Notes under the pieces: generated by a model
Told to the model about the DNA's origin: nothing
Databases searched by the model: none
What the model saw: the letters and a program-made list of their open reading frames with translations, nothing else
DNA from: [Mycobacterium] crassicus
Lineage (GTDB): Bacteria; Actinomycetota; Actinomycetes; Mycobacteriales; Mycobacteriaceae
Length of the DNA stretch: 64,000 nt
Direction of reading: 5' to 3'
Assembly (NCBI RefSeq): GCF_020181615.1
Contig: NZ_CP084029.1
Coordinates: 62,001-126,000 of the forward strand
Shown here: in pieces, positions 36,311 through 45,688 of the stretch
Layout of the letters: each line of letters begins with the position of its first letter
Numbering within the stretch: position 1 is the first letter of the stretch
Program-made: the position numbers and the translations under genes

Positions 36311-37785
36311 GATCCCCCCTGCAGTGCTGCTTCGATGACGGCCCGACCGATCGGCGCGGCCAGGGCACCACCGGTCGCCGACAGGCGGTCGCCACCGTCT
36401 TCCACCACCACGGCAACGGCCACCTTGGGGGCGCTGGCCGGGGCGAAGGCGATGTACCACGCGTGCGGCGGCGTGTGCCGCGGATCGGGACCGTGCTCGG
36501 CGGTGCCCGTCTTCGACGCGATCTGTACGCCCGGGATCGCCCCCTCCTGCTGCGTCACTTTTTCGGCGTCGATCATCAGTTCAGTTAGCTTAGTCGCGAC
36601 CTGCGAGGACACCGCACGGCGCTGTTCGCGAGGCGCAGTGGTCGCGATGCCCGCCAGGTCCGGCCCCTCCAGGCCGTCGACCAGGTAGGGCTGCATCGTC
36701 AGGCCGCCGTTGGCGATGGTCGCCGCGATCACCGCGTTCTTCAGCGGCGTGACCGCGACGTCCTTCTGGCCGATGCTGGTCATCCCCAGCGCCGCGGCGT
36801 CGCGGATCGGACCGATCGTCGACTCGGCCACCTGCAGCGGAATGGGCTCGGGCGTGATGTCCAGGCCGAACCCCTGGGCGGTGGTGCGCAGCGCGTCGGC
36901 CCCGGTGCGGATGCCCAACTGGACGAAGGCGGTATTGCAGGATCGGGCGAACGCCACCCGCAGCGGGACGGTCGCCTCGTTGCCCTCGCACGTGGTGCCG
37001 CCGTAGTTCTCCAGCGTGACGGTGCTGTTGGGCAACGCGGTGCGTGCCGCGTTGGTCAGGTGCTCGTTCTCACTCATGCCGGCCTGCAGCGCGGCGGCCG
37101 TGGTGATCACCTTGAAGGTCGAGCCGGGCGGGTAGGTCTCGCTGATGGCCCGGTTGGTCAGTGGCGAATTGGGGTTGTCGCGCAACCGCTGCCAGGCCTG
37201 ACCCTGTTGCGCGGAATCGTGCGAGGACAGCTGGTTGGGGTCATACGACGGCGTCGACACCAGGCCCAGGATCTTGCCGGTGGACGGCTCCAGCGCCACC
37301 ACCGCACCGCGGCAGCCCCCGCTGCAGCCTTTCTGCATCGCGTCCCATCCGGCCTGCTGCACCCGCGGCCGGATGGTGGTCTGCACCGTGCCGCCCCGTG
37401 GGCTGCGACCGGTGAAGAAGTCGGCCAACCGCAGTCCGAACAGGCGCGGATCCGAGCCGTTGAGCACGCTGTCCTCGGCGCGCTCCAGGCCGCTGCTGGA
37501 GTAGCGCAGCGAGTAGAAGCCGGTGATCGGTGCGTACACCGCCGGATCGGGGTAGATCCGCTGGTACTTGATCCGGTCGTCGGTTGCCACGGAGTAGGCC
37601 AACAACTGGCCCGAGGCGGTGATCTGTCCGCGTTGACGGGAGTACTCGTCGAGCAACACCCGCTGATTGCGCGGGTCGGCGCGCAGGCCGTCGGCGGCGA
37701 ACACCTGGGTCAATGTGGCGTTGCCCAACAACAGGACTACGAGCGCCATCAGCGTCATCGTGACGCGGCGCAGCGAGGTATTCAT
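36307..37785 (-). CDS. pbpA: Penicillin-binding protein PbpA
   Basis: A 492-aa class B transpeptidase that crosslinks septal or lateral peptidoglycan. An N-terminal membrane anchor ([18 protein letters not shown]) is followed by a dimerisation domain, then the transpeptidase domain with catalytic Ser/Lys in GSTFKVITT (about residue 222), SxN in RSCNTAF and KTG in [11 protein letters not shown]. It is coupled to rodA (4-nt overlap), giving a RodA-bPBP pair for glycan polymerisation and crosslinking. Confidence 0.96.
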   Translation of the reverse strand: MNTSLRRVTMTLMALVVLLLGNATLTQVFAADGLRADPRNQRVLLDEYSRQRGQITASGQLLAYSVATDDRIKYQRIYPDPAVYAPITGFYSLRYSSSGLERAEDSVLNGSDPRLFGLRLADFFTGRSPRGGTVQTTIRPRVQQAGWDAMQKGCSGGCRGAVVALEPSTGKILGLVSTPSYDPNQLSSHDSAQQGQAWQRLRDNPNSPLTNRAISETYPPGSTFKVITTAAALQAGMSENEHLTNAARTALPNSTVTLENYGGTTCEGNEATVPLRVAFARSCNTAFVQLGIRTGADALRTTAQGFGLDITPEPIPLQVAESTIGPIRDAAALGMTSIGQKDVAVTPLKNAVIAATIANGGLTMQPYLVDGLEGPDLAGIATTAPREQRRAVSSQVATKLTELMIDAEKVTQQEGAIPGVQIASKTGTAEHGPDPRHTPPHAWYIAFAPASAPKVAVAVVVEDGGDRLSATGGALAAPIGRAVIEAALQGGS

Positions 37786-39254
37786 ACGCGCTCGATCACC
37801 GCCGTGCCGGTGTCACCGATCGGGGTGGCGCGCTGCGGCTGGGTGCTCAGCGGCCGGCGTGCGGCGTGCGAGACACGCAGCACGATCGCCAGCAGCACAT
37901 AGTTGGCCAGCAGCGACGACCCGCCGTAGGACAGCCACGGCGTGGTGAGCCCGGTCAGCGGAATCAACTTCGTGACGCCCCCGACCACGATGAACAGCTG
38001 AATGCCCAGGGTGGCGGCCAAACCGGCCGCCAGCAGCTTGCCGAAGCTGTCGCGGACCGCGATCGCTGTGCGCATGCCGCGCACGATCACGATGGTGTAC
38101 AGGATCAGCACACCGGCCAGTCCGACCAGACCGAGTTCCTCGCCGAACGCGGCGATGATGAAGTCCGTCGACACCGCGGGCACGTACCCGGGCTGCCCGT
38201 TGCCCAGCCCGGTGCCGAAGATGCCGCCGGTGGCGAAGCTGAACAGCGACTGCACCATCTGGTAGCCGACGCCCTCGGGGTCCGCGAACGGGTCCAGCCA
38301 GGTCTGCACCCGCACCCGGACGTGGCTGAACATGAAATATGCCGCCAGGCTGCCGGCGGCGAACAGCAGCATCCCGATCACCATCCAGCTGAACCGGCGG
38401 GTGGCCAGATACACCACCACCAGAAACGACGTGTACAGCAGCAGGGAGGTGCCGAGGTCCTTCTCGAACGCCATCACCGCGACCGAGATCACCCAGGCCG
38501 CCAGCAGCGGCGCCAGATCGCGCGGGCGCGGCAGATTCATACCGAGCACGTGCTTGCCGGCACTGGTGAACAGCCCGCGCTTGGCCACCAGCACCGCGGC
38601 GAAGAAGATCAACAGCAGGATCTTGGAGAACTCGGCGGGCTGAATCGAGAAGCCCGGCAAGCGAATCCAGATCTTGGCGCCCTGTTGCTCGGACACCGAC
38701 GCCGGCAGCATACCGGGAATCACCAGCAGCACCAGACCGACCAGGCCGCAGATGTAGCCGCTGGCGGCGAGCTGGCGGTGGTCTTTGAGGAGCACCAGCA
38801 CCAGGGCGAACACGATCACCCCGAGCAACGTCCACAGCATCTGGGCGGTGGCACCCGGGCGCGCGTCGGCGCCGTCGATCCCGACACCCAGATCGATGCG
38901 ATGGATCATCACCAATCCGAGCCCGTTGAGCAGGGCCACCACCGGCAGCAGCAGCGGGTCGGCGTAGCGCGCCGAGCGCCGGATGACCAGGTGCGCGAAA
39001 GCGAACAGCACCAGAAAGGCGAGCCCGTAGCCGATCAGGTCGGGACGCAGGCCCTGCTCGTGGCCGGCCTCGACGATCAGCATCGCCACCGCGATGATCA
39101 TGGTCGCGAAGCACAGCAGCACCAGTTCGGCATTGCGTCGATCCGGCAGCACCGGCGTCAGCGACACCGGCGGCTGCGGCTCGGTGCTCAATGCGCGCCG
39201 CTTCTCCTCATCGCTCCGCAAGCTCCGCTCTGCATCGTCGCCGGCGCGGCTCAT
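37782..39254 (-). CDS. rodA: SEDS peptidoglycan glycosyltransferase RodA
   Basis: A 490-aa polytopic SEDS protein that polymerises glycan strands with PbpA. Conserved blocks include GSG-type NGLGLVMIHRID, PGFSIQPAEFSKILLLIFFAAVLV, FEKDLGTSLLLYTSFLVVVYLA, GNGQPGYVPAVSTDFIIAAFGEELG and GLTTPWLSYGGSSLLANY. ATG at 39254 overlaps the pstP stop and yields a 20-residue charged N-terminal extension. The alternative TTG at 39191 (LSTEPQPPVSLTPVLP) aligns better with the shorter M. tuberculosis N-terminus. Confidence 0.95.
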   Translation of the reverse strand: MSRAGDDAERSLRSDEEKRRALSTEPQPPVSLTPVLPDRRNAELVLLCFATMIIAVAMLIVEAGHEQGLRPDLIGYGLAFLVLFAFAHLVIRRSARYADPLLLPVVALLNGLGLVMIHRIDLGVGIDGADARPGATAQMLWTLLGVIVFALVLVLLKDHRQLAASGYICGLVGLVLLVIPGMLPASVSEQQGAKIWIRLPGFSIQPAEFSKILLLIFFAAVLVAKRGLFTSAGKHVLGMNLPRPRDLAPLLAAWVISVAVMAFEKDLGTSLLLYTSFLVVVYLATRRFSWMVIGMLLFAAGSLAAYFMFSHVRVRVQTWLDPFADPEGVGYQMVQSLFSFATGGIFGTGLGNGQPGYVPAVSTDFIIAAFGEELGLVGLAGVLILYTIVIVRGMRTAIAVRDSFGKLLAAGLAATLGIQLFIVVGGVTKLIPLTGLTTPWLSYGGSSLLANYVLLAIVLRVSHAARRPLSTQPQRATPIGDTGTAVIERV

Positions 39255-40717
39255 GAGGCCGCCCGGCAGTCGGTCCCCGGTTCTGGCGGTGCCGGCGGCA
39301 GGTTGGTCAGTGTGGGCAGATGCGGCGACCCCGACGGCGGCGCGGACTGGGGCGGGCCCGGACGAGGCCCGGTCGGAGCCGGTCCGGGGTCCGGCACATT
39401 GGACGGCGCCGAGCCGGTGCCGCCGGATTTCCCGGTGGTGGACGACGGCGGGCACGGCGGGAGCAGCGAATCCCGGGCCAGGTTGCGCAGCTGGGTGATC
39501 GCGTCGTCGAGGGTCCCGGCGGGCAGGCCGTTGCTCACCTGCTGACGGGCCGGCGGGCGCAGGTCCTGCAGGGTCATCAGCCGGCAGCCCAGCTTGTCGC
39601 CCGACTGGCTGAAGCTGATCTGGATCAGCGCTCCGCGATTGTCGAGGCAGCCCAGCAGGTAGGGCTCCTGCAGCGGGACGCCGAGGATCGACCCCTGCAC
39701 GCCGCGCATGATCGCCACGGTGCCGCCGTAGGCGGTGACGTAGTAGTTGGTGCGGATGATCACCCGCCCGACCAGCAGCCCGGCGGCCAGCAGCGTCAGC
39801 AGCAGCACCCCCGCGATGAACTTGCGCCGCCGCGACCGGGGCGGACGGGTCAGGGTCTCGATCTGCGGCAGCACCCGCTTGGCGACGGTCTTGCGCGGGG
39901 AGATCGCCGAGGCCCGTCCGGCTGCGGTGTCCAGCGAGATGACGTGGTCGTCGTCGTTGTCCGAGACCGCGCCGGCCAGAATCGGCTGGGTCTGCCCGTA
40001 GTCGATGTCGACGACGTCAGCCACCACCACCGTCACGTTGTCGGGGCCGCCGCCGCGCAGAGCCAGCTCGATCAGCCGCAGCGCGGCGTCGTTGACGTCG
40101 GCGATCTCCAGCGCCTCGTGGATGGTCTCGGTGCTCACCGGGTCGGACAGTCCGTCGGAGCACAGCAGGTAGCGGTCGCCGGCCTGCGCCTCGCGCATGA
40201 TCAGCGTCGGCTCCACCTCGTGGCCGGTCAGTGCCCGCATGATCAGGGAGCGCTGAGGATGGCTGTGCGCCTCTTCCAGGGTGATGCGGCCCTCGTCGAC
40301 CAGAGTCTGTACGAAGGTGTCGTCCTTGGTGATCTGGGTGAGCTCGCCGTCGCGCAGCAGGTAGCCCCGCGAGTCACCGATGTGGGCCAGCCCCAGTCGG
40401 GGACCGGCAAACAGGATGGTGGTGAGCGTGGTGCCCATGCCTTCGAGTTCCGGGTGGTCCTCGACGTAGGCCGCGATAGCCGAATTGCCTTCCTGCACCG
40501 CGGCTTCCAACTTGGCCAACAGGTCGCCGCCCGGCTCGTCGTCGTCCAGGTGGGCCAGCGCGGCGATCACCAGTTGCGACGCGACCTCACCGGCGGCGTG
40601 CCCGCCCATGCCGTCGGCCAGCGCCAGCAGGCGGGCCCCGGCGTAGACGGAGTCCTCGTTGTTGGAGCGCACCAGGCCGCGGTCGCTGCGGGCTGCGTAG
40701 CGCAGGACCAGGCTCAC
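39251..40717 (-). CDS. pstP: Serine/threonine protein phosphatase PstP
   Basis: A 488-aa PP2C-type membrane phosphatase that reverses PknA/PknB phosphorylation. The N-terminal catalytic domain has SDRGLVRSNNEDSVYAG, ALADGMGGHAAGEVAS, LGLAHIGDSRGYLL and GGGPDNVTVVVADV. One membrane helix (FIAGVLLLTLLAAGLLVGRVI) leads to an extracellular domain and a Pro-rich tail. GTG at 40717 overlaps the fhaB stop. M. tuberculosis PstP is 514 aa; the tail accounts for the difference. Confidence 0.96.
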   Translation of the reverse strand: MSLVLRYAARSDRGLVRSNNEDSVYAGARLLALADGMGGHAAGEVASQLVIAALAHLDDDEPGGDLLAKLEAAVQEGNSAIAAYVEDHPELEGMGTTLTTILFAGPRLGLAHIGDSRGYLLRDGELTQITKDDTFVQTLVDEGRITLEEAHSHPQRSLIMRALTGHEVEPTLIMREAQAGDRYLLCSDGLSDPVSTETIHEALEIADVNDAALRLIELALRGGGPDNVTVVVADVVDIDYGQTQPILAGAVSDNDDDHVISLDTAAGRASAISPRKTVAKRVLPQIETLTRPPRSRRRKFIAGVLLLTLLAAGLLVGRVIIRTNYYVTAYGGTVAIMRGVQGSILGVPLQEPYLLGCLDNRGALIQISFSQSGDKLGCRLMTLQDLRPPARQQVSNGLPAGTLDDAITQLRNLARDSLLPPCPPSSTTGKSGGTGSAPSNVPDPGPAPTGPRPGPPQSAPPSGSPHLPTLTNLPPAPPEPGTDCRAAS

Positions 40718-41181
40718 CGGCGGAGCTCGATCGCGGTCTTGCCGATTCGTATCGGCGTTCCGACGGGAACCCGCACTGCTGTGGTCACCTTCACCCTGTC
40801 AAGGTAGGTGCCGTTGGTCGAGCCGAGGTCTTCGACATACCATTCCGACCCCCGTTGAGACAGCCGAGCGTGCCGGGTGGAGGCGTAGTCGTCCGTGAGC
40901 ACCAGGGTGGAGTCGTCGGCACGGCCGACCAGAACCGGCTGGTCGCTCAGGGCGATGCGGGCCCCGGTCAGCGGACCCTCGGTGACCACCAGGTGTCGGG
41001 CGGTGGCCCGTTGCTCACGCGACGGCAGCAGAACACCCCGGATCGACAGCCCGCGGCGAACCATCACCGCGCCGGTCGGCGCGTAGATGTCGGTCCGCAG
41101 AATCCGCAGAACCGACCAGATGAACAGCCACAGCAACGTCAAAAAACCGGCTCGCGTCAGCTGCAGCACGAGTCCCTGCAT
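40714..41181 (-). CDS. fhaB: FHA-domain membrane protein FhaB (FipA)
   Basis: A 155-aa protein identical in length to M. tuberculosis FhaB. A short N-terminal membrane helix (LTRAGFLTLLWLFIWSVLRI) is followed by an FHA domain with VLVGRADDSTLVLTDDYASTRHARL and GSTNGTYLDRVKVT, the phosphothreonine-binding motif set. It links PknA signalling to FtsZ/FtsQ in M. tuberculosis. ATG at 41181 follows a 149-bp gap after fhaA and matches the family start. Confidence 0.95.
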   Translation of the reverse strand: MQGLVLQLTRAGFLTLLWLFIWSVLRILRTDIYAPTGAVMVRRGLSIRGVLLPSREQRATARHLVVTEGPLTGARIALSDQPVLVGRADDSTLVLTDDYASTRHARLSQRGSEWYVEDLGSTNGTYLDRVKVTTAVRVPVGTPIRIGKTAIELRR

Positions 41182-41330
41182 CCGGCGTCCTCTCCGTCCT
41201 CGTGCCGTCCATACGGTGCTCACGGCGGAGCACTTCGGCAAAGTCACGATACTTGGACGCGGCTGACCGTAGGGCAAAGCGGGAGCGCTCCGCTTATTCC
41301 GGGCCCGCTTCGAGTGCCGTGAGCCCGGCC

Positions 41331-42818
41331 CTAGTGGACCCGGACGATGATCTCGGAGTGGCCGAGCCGGATCACGTCGCCGTCCGCCAACTGCCACTCC
41401 TGGACGGGGGCATTGTTCACCGTGGTGCCGTTGGTGGAGTTCAGGTCGGACAGCAGAGCAACCCGGCCGTCCCAGCGGATCTCCAGGTGACGCCGTGACA
41501 CCCCGGTGTCGGGCAGCCGGAACTGGGCATCCTGGCCACGGCCCACCACGTTGGTGCCCTCATGCAGTTGGTAGGTGCGACCGCTGCCGTCGTCGAGCTG
41601 CAGGGTGACCGACGCCGGAGCCGAGTAGGCACGCTGCCCGTATCCCTGGGGTTCGCCGTATCCCTGGGGTTCGCCGTATCCGCCCTGCGCGGGCTGACCG
41701 TAGTCGTAGCCACTCTGGGGCTCGCCGTATCCGCCGGATGCCGGCTGACCGTAGTCGTAGCCCGCCGGGGCGGCCGGGGCCTGCTGGCCGTAGTCGTAGC
41801 CGGGCTGGGCATAGTCCTGCCGGCCGTAGGACGGCGGCGCACCCTGGTCCGGGTAGGAGGGGCGCTGCTCGGGCTGGGAATAGTCGTCGTGGCGGGGGCG
41901 CTCGTAGTCGCCGTAGCCAGGCTGACTGCCGGGGTATGCCGGCGCGGGCGGCTGCTGCTGGTAGCTCTGCTCATACCCCTGGGGGGCGCCTTGGGGGGTG
42001 TAGCCGCCCTGGTCCGGGTAGGAGGGGCGCTGCTCGTAGGACTGCTGGTAGCCGCCCTGGGGGCCGGGGTAGCCGCCCTGCTCGGGGTAACCACCCTGCT
42101 CGGGGTAACCGCCCTGCTCGGGGTAACCGCTCTGCTCGGGCCGGCGCGGCGGGGCGTAACCGCCCGGACCGCCGTGGCCCTGCTCGGGGTAGCCGCCCTG
42201 CTGGTACGGGTCCGGCTCCGGGGCGTAATGGCTGCCACGGGGTTCCTGACCGCCACGCGCGTCGTCTCCCGGCCGGCCGTAGCGCGGGTCGTAGTAATCG
42301 TCGCCCGGACGGTCCTGCCCGTGGGCGCCGCGGTAGCTCGGGTTATCGGTCATCGGTGGCACTCCTGATTCTGCGGTAAACGCATGATCTGATTGTGGCG
42401 GGCGGGATTCATTGACCGTCTGGCTGGGGTTTGCATCCGGATTGACAGCGCCCCGCGTGCGGACCTGGCCGGTACGCAGACTCGGCGACTGCTCGAACCG
42501 GACAACCACATCACCATACGTTTGCCACCCCTGTTCGCCGATGTGTCCCGCTAGATGCCGGGCAAAGGCCTTCGACGTCAAATCCTGGTCGGCGCCCACA
42601 TTGTCGTAGTCGTCCACACCGAGGGTAATGACGTATTCGTTGGGCGCCAAAAGCTGATTGCCGGATAACGCCCGCACCCCTGCGGCGGCTTCGCGGCGCA
42701 ACGCGGCCTCGACCTCCTCGGGCACCACTCCCCCTCCGAAGACCCTGGCCATCGCATCCTCCACGGCGGATTCGAGCCTGCGCTCGATGCGCTGAACCAG
42801 CCCATGCTGGCTGTCCAT
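41331..42818 (-). CDS. fhaA: FHA-domain protein FhaA
   Basis: A 495-aa cytoplasmic protein that binds phosphorylated MurJ and PknB substrates and helps restrain peptidoglycan synthesis. An N-terminal folded domain of about 130 residues ([39 protein letters not shown]) is followed by a long Gly/Tyr/Pro/Gln-rich disordered linker (about 160-400), then a C-terminal FHA domain ([24 protein letters not shown] and [11 protein letters not shown]). The linker contains GYPEQG-type repeats. It heads the seven-gene leftward signalling operon. Confidence 0.95.
   Translation of the reverse strand: MDSQHGLVQRIERRLESAVEDAMARVFGGGVVPEEVEAALRREAAAGVRALSGNQLLAPNEYVITLGVDDYDNVGADQDLTSKAFARHLAGHIGEQGWQTYGDVVVRFEQSPSLRTGQVRTRGAVNPDANPSQTVNESRPPQSDHAFTAESGVPPMTDNPSYRGAHGQDRPGDDYYDPRYGRPGDDARGGQEPRGSHYAPEPDPYQQGGYPEQGHGGPGGYAPPRRPEQSGYPEQGGYPEQGGYPEQGGYPGPQGGYQQSYEQRPSYPDQGGYTPQGAPQGYEQSYQQQPPAPAYPGSQPGYGDYERPRHDDYSQPEQRPSYPDQGAPPSYGRQDYAQPGYDYGQQAPAAPAGYDYGQPASGGYGEPQSGYDYGQPAQGGYGEPQGYGEPQGYGQRAYSAPASVTLQLDDGSGRTYQLHEGTNVVGRGQDAQFRLPDTGVSRRHLEIRWDGRVALLSDLNSTNGTTVNNAPVQEWQLADGDVIRLGHSEIIVRVH
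42072..42143. repeat. 18-bp tandem repeat in the FhaA linker
   Basis: About four copies of an 18-bp unit (CCCTGCTCGGGGTAACCG with minor changes) encode GGYPEQ repeats on the minus strand. A second short 18-bp doublet (CCGTATCCCTGGGGTTCG) lies at about 41638-41674. Such in-frame minisatellites can vary in copy number between strains without shifting the frame. Confidence 0.75.
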
Positions 42819-43079
42819 CTCCTGCCCGCCTCACTCGCCGTCATCATGCTGCCTGGTTGGGGGAACGCCGCTGCGGCGTGTCGCTCAGCTGCATCCGCCC
42901 TGGACATGGTATCGACCCGGTGAGCCGCGGCGGCACCCTTCTTCGGCGGAGAATCGGATAAGAGCAGGTCACGATGGGGTCACGGCCCGTTGGCCGCCGA
43001 CATCGCCACGGTCGGCGGTGGACGTGGAACCGGGTCGAGAGGCCTCCTCCGCGGCCGTGATACGCTCCCTCGGTCGCTC

Positions 43080-43162
43080 GGGCGAGTGGCGGAATGGCAG
43101 ACGCGCTGGCTTCAGGTGCCAGTGTCCTTCGGGACGTGGGGGTTCAAGTCCCCCTTCGCCCA
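43080..43162 (+). tRNA. leuT: tRNA-Leu (anticodon CAG)
   Basis: An 83-nt class II tRNA. The acceptor GGGCGAG pairs with TTCGCCC (one G-U), the anticodon arm GCTGGCTTCAGGTGCCAGT gives CAG, the long variable arm is GTCCTTCGGGAC and the T-arm is GGGGGTTCAAGTCCCCC. CCA is not encoded. In M. tuberculosis this tRNA lies between fhaA and Rv0021c; here it borders an accessory island. Confidence 0.96.
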
Positions 43163-43180
43163 CATTTTTTCGACGGGGAC

Positions 43181-43209
43181 GGCCCCGGCCCTTTTGGCCG
43201 GGGCCTTTT
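43181..43209 (+). terminator. Intrinsic terminator after tRNA-Leu
   Basis: GGCCCCGGCC and GGCCGGGGCC form a perfect 10-bp stem around a CTTTT loop, followed by TTTT. This is a classical Rho-independent terminator, uncommon in mycobacteria, placed 18 bp after the tRNA. Confidence 0.88.
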
Positions 43210-43263
43210 CCGTTGGTGGGGGCCGCGATGCCGGTGGCCCGAATTCCTCACCGCCTTTTTAAG

Positions 43264-43278
43264 TGTTCGATCCGAACA
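43264..43278. promoter_or_regulatory. Inverted repeat TGTTCG-N3-CGAACA before the 13E12 gene
   Basis: A perfect 6-3-6 inverted repeat built from the same TTCG/CGAA half-sites as the SOS box 22 bp downstream. It may be a second, imperfectly spaced LexA-like site. Confidence 0.4.
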
Positions 43279-43299
43279 GCGCGGTTTCTTGTCGGTGGG

Positions 43300-43315
43300 T
43301 CGAACTAGTGTGCGA
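43300..43315 (+). promoter_or_regulatory. LexA/SOS box before the 13E12-type gene
   Basis: TCGAAC-TAGT-GTGCGA matches the mycobacterial SOS box TCGAAC-N4-GTTCGA in 11 of 12 specified positions. It ends 3 nt before the proposed start of the HNH gene. Some M. tuberculosis 13E12-family genes are known LexA targets, so DNA-damage induction is expected. Confidence 0.72.
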
Positions 43316-43318
43316 TGT

Positions 43319-44914
43319 ATGGGCAGGAATGCGATGGCGGATCGGGAGGACGTATTGGCCTGCCTGGATGTGATCGAGGCTGCCTCTGACCGGTTGGCGC
43401 AGTGTTCGTTCGATGGGTTGAGTGCCGAGGAATTGGTGTCGGTGCTGGAGCGCCGGGAGGTGTTGACGTGGCGGGCGCCGGTGGTGGAGCACCGGATTTT
43501 GGCCCGCTTGGTGGCGGAGGGGCATGCCGGGGTGTTGGGGGCGTGCTCATTGGCCAAGGCACTGGGTGAGCGGTTGCGGATCAGCACCGCGGCGGCGCGG
43601 CGGCGAGTGGCTGAGGCCGCACAGTTGGGCCCGCGCACCGCGCTTTCCGGCGAACCCCTGGCGCCGGTGCTGCCGGCCCTGGCCGCCGCCCAGGCTGCCG
43701 GGAGGGTCGGGCCTGAGCATGTGGTGATCGCGCGCAAGGCCTACGAGAAGATCCCGGCCGCAGTCCCGGCTGCCGAGCGGGAGCGCGCCGAGTCCGACCT
43801 GACCCTGCTGGCCGAAGAGTTCAGGCCGGAGACGTTCCAACGTTTGGCCGATCATCTGGTGGCGGTCCTTGATCCCGATGGCGAGTTGCCCGATCGGGAA
43901 CGCCTGGCCCGCCGCTGGCTGCGGCTGGGACGGCAGGGTGCGGATGGGATGAGTTCCCTTTCGGGCAGGATCACCCCGGAGTTGCGCGCCACCTTGGAGC
44001 CGATCTTGGCCAAACTGGCCGCGCCGGGGATGTGTAACGCCGCTGATGAGGATCCCTGTGTCAGTGGAACACCCAGCGAGGAGCAGATCCGCGGGGACGA
44101 CCGTACGCCCGCGCAACGCCACCACGATGCACTGCTGGCCGCTGCTCGCGCGGTGCTGGCCTGCGGGGAGCTCGGGCAACTCAACGGTCTGCCGGTGACG
44201 GTCATCGCTTCGACCACCCTGGCGGAGCTGCACGCCGCGGCCGGGCATAGGCCGGCGACGGAAGCGCGTGTCACCGGCAAGGCCTACACGGCCGGCGGGT
44301 CGTTGTTGCCGATGACCGATCTACTGCGTATGGCCGGGCACGCCTATCACTATCTGAGTGTGTTCGACGGTCAGGGCCGCGCGTTGTGGCTGGGCCGCAC
44401 CAAGCGCATCGCCTCCGGGGATCAGCGGATCGTGTTGCACGCCCGTGATCGCGGCTGCACTCGGCCGGGCTGCATGGTGCCGGGCTATCTGTCCCAGGCT
44501 CATCACCTCGAAAATGATTGGGCCCGAGGCGGATACACCGATGTCGACACTCTCGGCCTGGCCTGTGCACCGGATAATCGGTTGGCCAGCGAGCAGGGTT
44601 GGCTCACCCGACTCGGGTCCGCCGGCCGCGTCGAATGGATCCCACCGCCGATCCTCGAACGTGGCCAGCCGCGGGTCAATCCGTACCACTTCATCGACGA
44701 CATCATCGACCGACTACGACGGCCCCGCCACGATGGCGACGACGACCACCTCCCACCGCCACCCGAGGACGACGGGGACGTGTTCGACGATCCCTTACCC
44801 GGCGACCCCGATTACGCCGCCGCCCTCGAAGGCCTTCAACGCAGCTACGACGACATGGACTACGACGACCTAGCCAGACACTTTCCCGAGGACGACTGGG
44901 TGGAAGCTGCTTAG
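43319..44914 (+). CDS. 13E12-repeat family protein, DUF222 plus HNH endonuclease domain
   Basis: A 531-aa protein of the 13E12 repeat family, multicopy in mycobacteria; function unknown, possibly a mobile DNA-associated nuclease. The N-terminal DUF222 region spans about residues 20-330 (LAKALGERLRISTAAARRRV, ARKAYEKIPAAVPAAERE). The C-terminal HNH motif is RGCTRPGCMVPGYLSQAHH with NDWARGGYTDVDTLGLACAP. The last 60 residues are very acidic. ATG at 43319 directly follows the SOS box (a near-leaderless transcript); ATG at 43334 is an alternative. It is absent at this place in M. tuberculosis, so it is probably an insertion after tRNA-Leu. Confidence 0.88.
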   Translation: MGRNAMADREDVLACLDVIEAASDRLAQCSFDGLSAEELVSVLERREVLTWRAPVVEHRILARLVAEGHAGVLGACSLAKALGERLRISTAAARRRVAEAAQLGPRTALSGEPLAPVLPALAAAQAAGRVGPEHVVIARKAYEKIPAAVPAAERERAESDLTLLAEEFRPETFQRLADHLVAVLDPDGELPDRERLARRWLRLGRQGADGMSSLSGRITPELRATLEPILAKLAAPGMCNAADEDPCVSGTPSEEQIRGDDRTPAQRHHDALLAAARAVLACGELGQLNGLPVTVIASTTLAELHAAAGHRPATEARVTGKAYTAGGSLLPMTDLLRMAGHAYHYLSVFDGQGRALWLGRTKRIASGDQRIVLHARDRGCTRPGCMVPGYLSQAHHLENDWARGGYTDVDTLGLACAPDNRLASEQGWLTRLGSAGRVEWIPPPILERGQPRVNPYHFIDDIIDRLRRPRHDGDDDHLPPPPEDDGDVFDDPLPGDPDYAAALEGLQRSYDDMDYDDLARHFPEDDWVEAA

Positions 44915-44994
44915 GGGACAAGCCTTTCCGATCATTCCGGCTGGACGCCGATCCGTAACGCCCATATCGCGCAACGAATCGGCGACGCCGACGG

Positions 44995-45612
44995 TCACTC
45001 CCCCGCCGGCGACATCCGCAGCCCCGGCAGCACGTACCGGCGCAGATGCTGTCGGAGCGACGCCGGATCGTCGGGGTCGATGTGCTGGCCGGGAACGCTG
45101 CCCAAGCTGATCATCACCCGCGCCACCCACTCGCTCGCCTCGGGCAGATCGGTGTCCGGGTGGATGTCGCCGTCAGCGGCGGCAGCGGCCACGAACGGAT
45201 ACCAGAATCCTGCGAGGTCGGGCACCAATTCGTGGACCCCGGCTCCGGCGCAGGCGGCGAACTCGTCGGGTTCGGAGGTGCGTAACCGGAGCAGCAGCGT
45301 GCCGGGGTCGTCGTAGGCGCGGCGCCCGATATGCACACCGGCCACCAGCTGGTCCTCGAAGCTGTCCAGCGTGGACAGCTCGGCACGCGATTTGGCCCAG
45401 CTGGCCTCGATCAGCCGGATGATCGCGGCGCCGACGAGTGCGGGTTTGTCGGGGAACTTCCGGTACAGCCAGGCGCGCGACACCCCGGCGCGCTCGGCGA
45501 CGTCGGTCATGGTCGTCGCCCGAATACCCTTCTCGGCCAACAGTTGTTCAGTCGCATCCAGGAGCCGGTCGGTTGTCGACGGCGTCGCTCCCGCCGGCGT
45601 CTTTGCGTCCAC
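44995..45612 (-). CDS. TetR family transcriptional regulator
   Basis: A 205-aa regulator. The N-terminal DNA-binding domain has TDRLLDATEQLLAEKGIRAT, MTDVAERAGVSRAWLYRKFPDK (the TetR helix-turn-helix). The C-terminal ligand domain is unlike well-known members. GTG start at 45612. It is divergent from the oxidative operon, and two matching palindromes lie in the 123-bp gap, so it most likely represses that operon and itself. Ligand unknown; probably an operon substrate or its CoA ester. Confidence 0.9.
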   Translation of the reverse strand: MDAKTPAGATPSTTDRLLDATEQLLAEKGIRATTMTDVAERAGVSRAWLYRKFPDKPALVGAAIIRLIEASWAKSRAELSTLDSFEDQLVAGVHIGRRAYDDPGTLLLRLRTSEPDEFAACAGAGVHELVPDLAGFWYPFVAAAAADGDIHPDTDLPEASEWVARVMISLGSVPGQHIDPDDPASLRQHLRRYVLPGLRMSPAGE

Positions 45613-45645
45613 GGCTCACCTCCTGTGGCAGCAGCGTAGCAACCA

Positions 45646-45671
45646 GTAGACAGATTTGAATATCTGTGTAC
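45646..45671. promoter_or_regulatory. TetR operator candidate 1
   Basis: GTAGACAGAT-N6-ATCTGTGTAC, a 26-bp inverted repeat with one mismatch. The outer half-sites follow GTAGACA-N12-TGTGTAC. It lies 34 bp from the tetR start. Confidence 0.75.
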
Positions 45672-45688
45672 TATGCCAATCGCACCCT

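Noticed and set aside
35105..36688. 527-aa open frame on the plus strand opposite pknA
   Set aside because: Antisense of pknA; composition dominated by Arg, Gly and His.
37866..39545. 559-aa His/Gln-rich open frame opposite rodA
   Set aside because: Antisense shadow of rodA; low-complexity composition.
42072..42143. Possible CRISPR-like array in fhaA
   Set aside because: Repeats are 18 bp, contiguous and in frame, with no spacers; they encode a repeated peptide.
43319..44914. Homing endonuclease or transposase for the HNH gene
   Set aside because: No terminal inverted repeats or target duplication; the DUF222 plus HNH layout is the 13E12 family, whose mobility is unproven.
44915..44994. 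Possible gene remnant between the 13E12 gene and tetR
   Set aside because: Only 80 bp with no frame or motif that can be supported.
43080..45000. Prophage or integrative element at tRNA-Leu
   Set aside because: No integrase, no phage structural genes and no second copy of the tRNA 3' end were found by eye.
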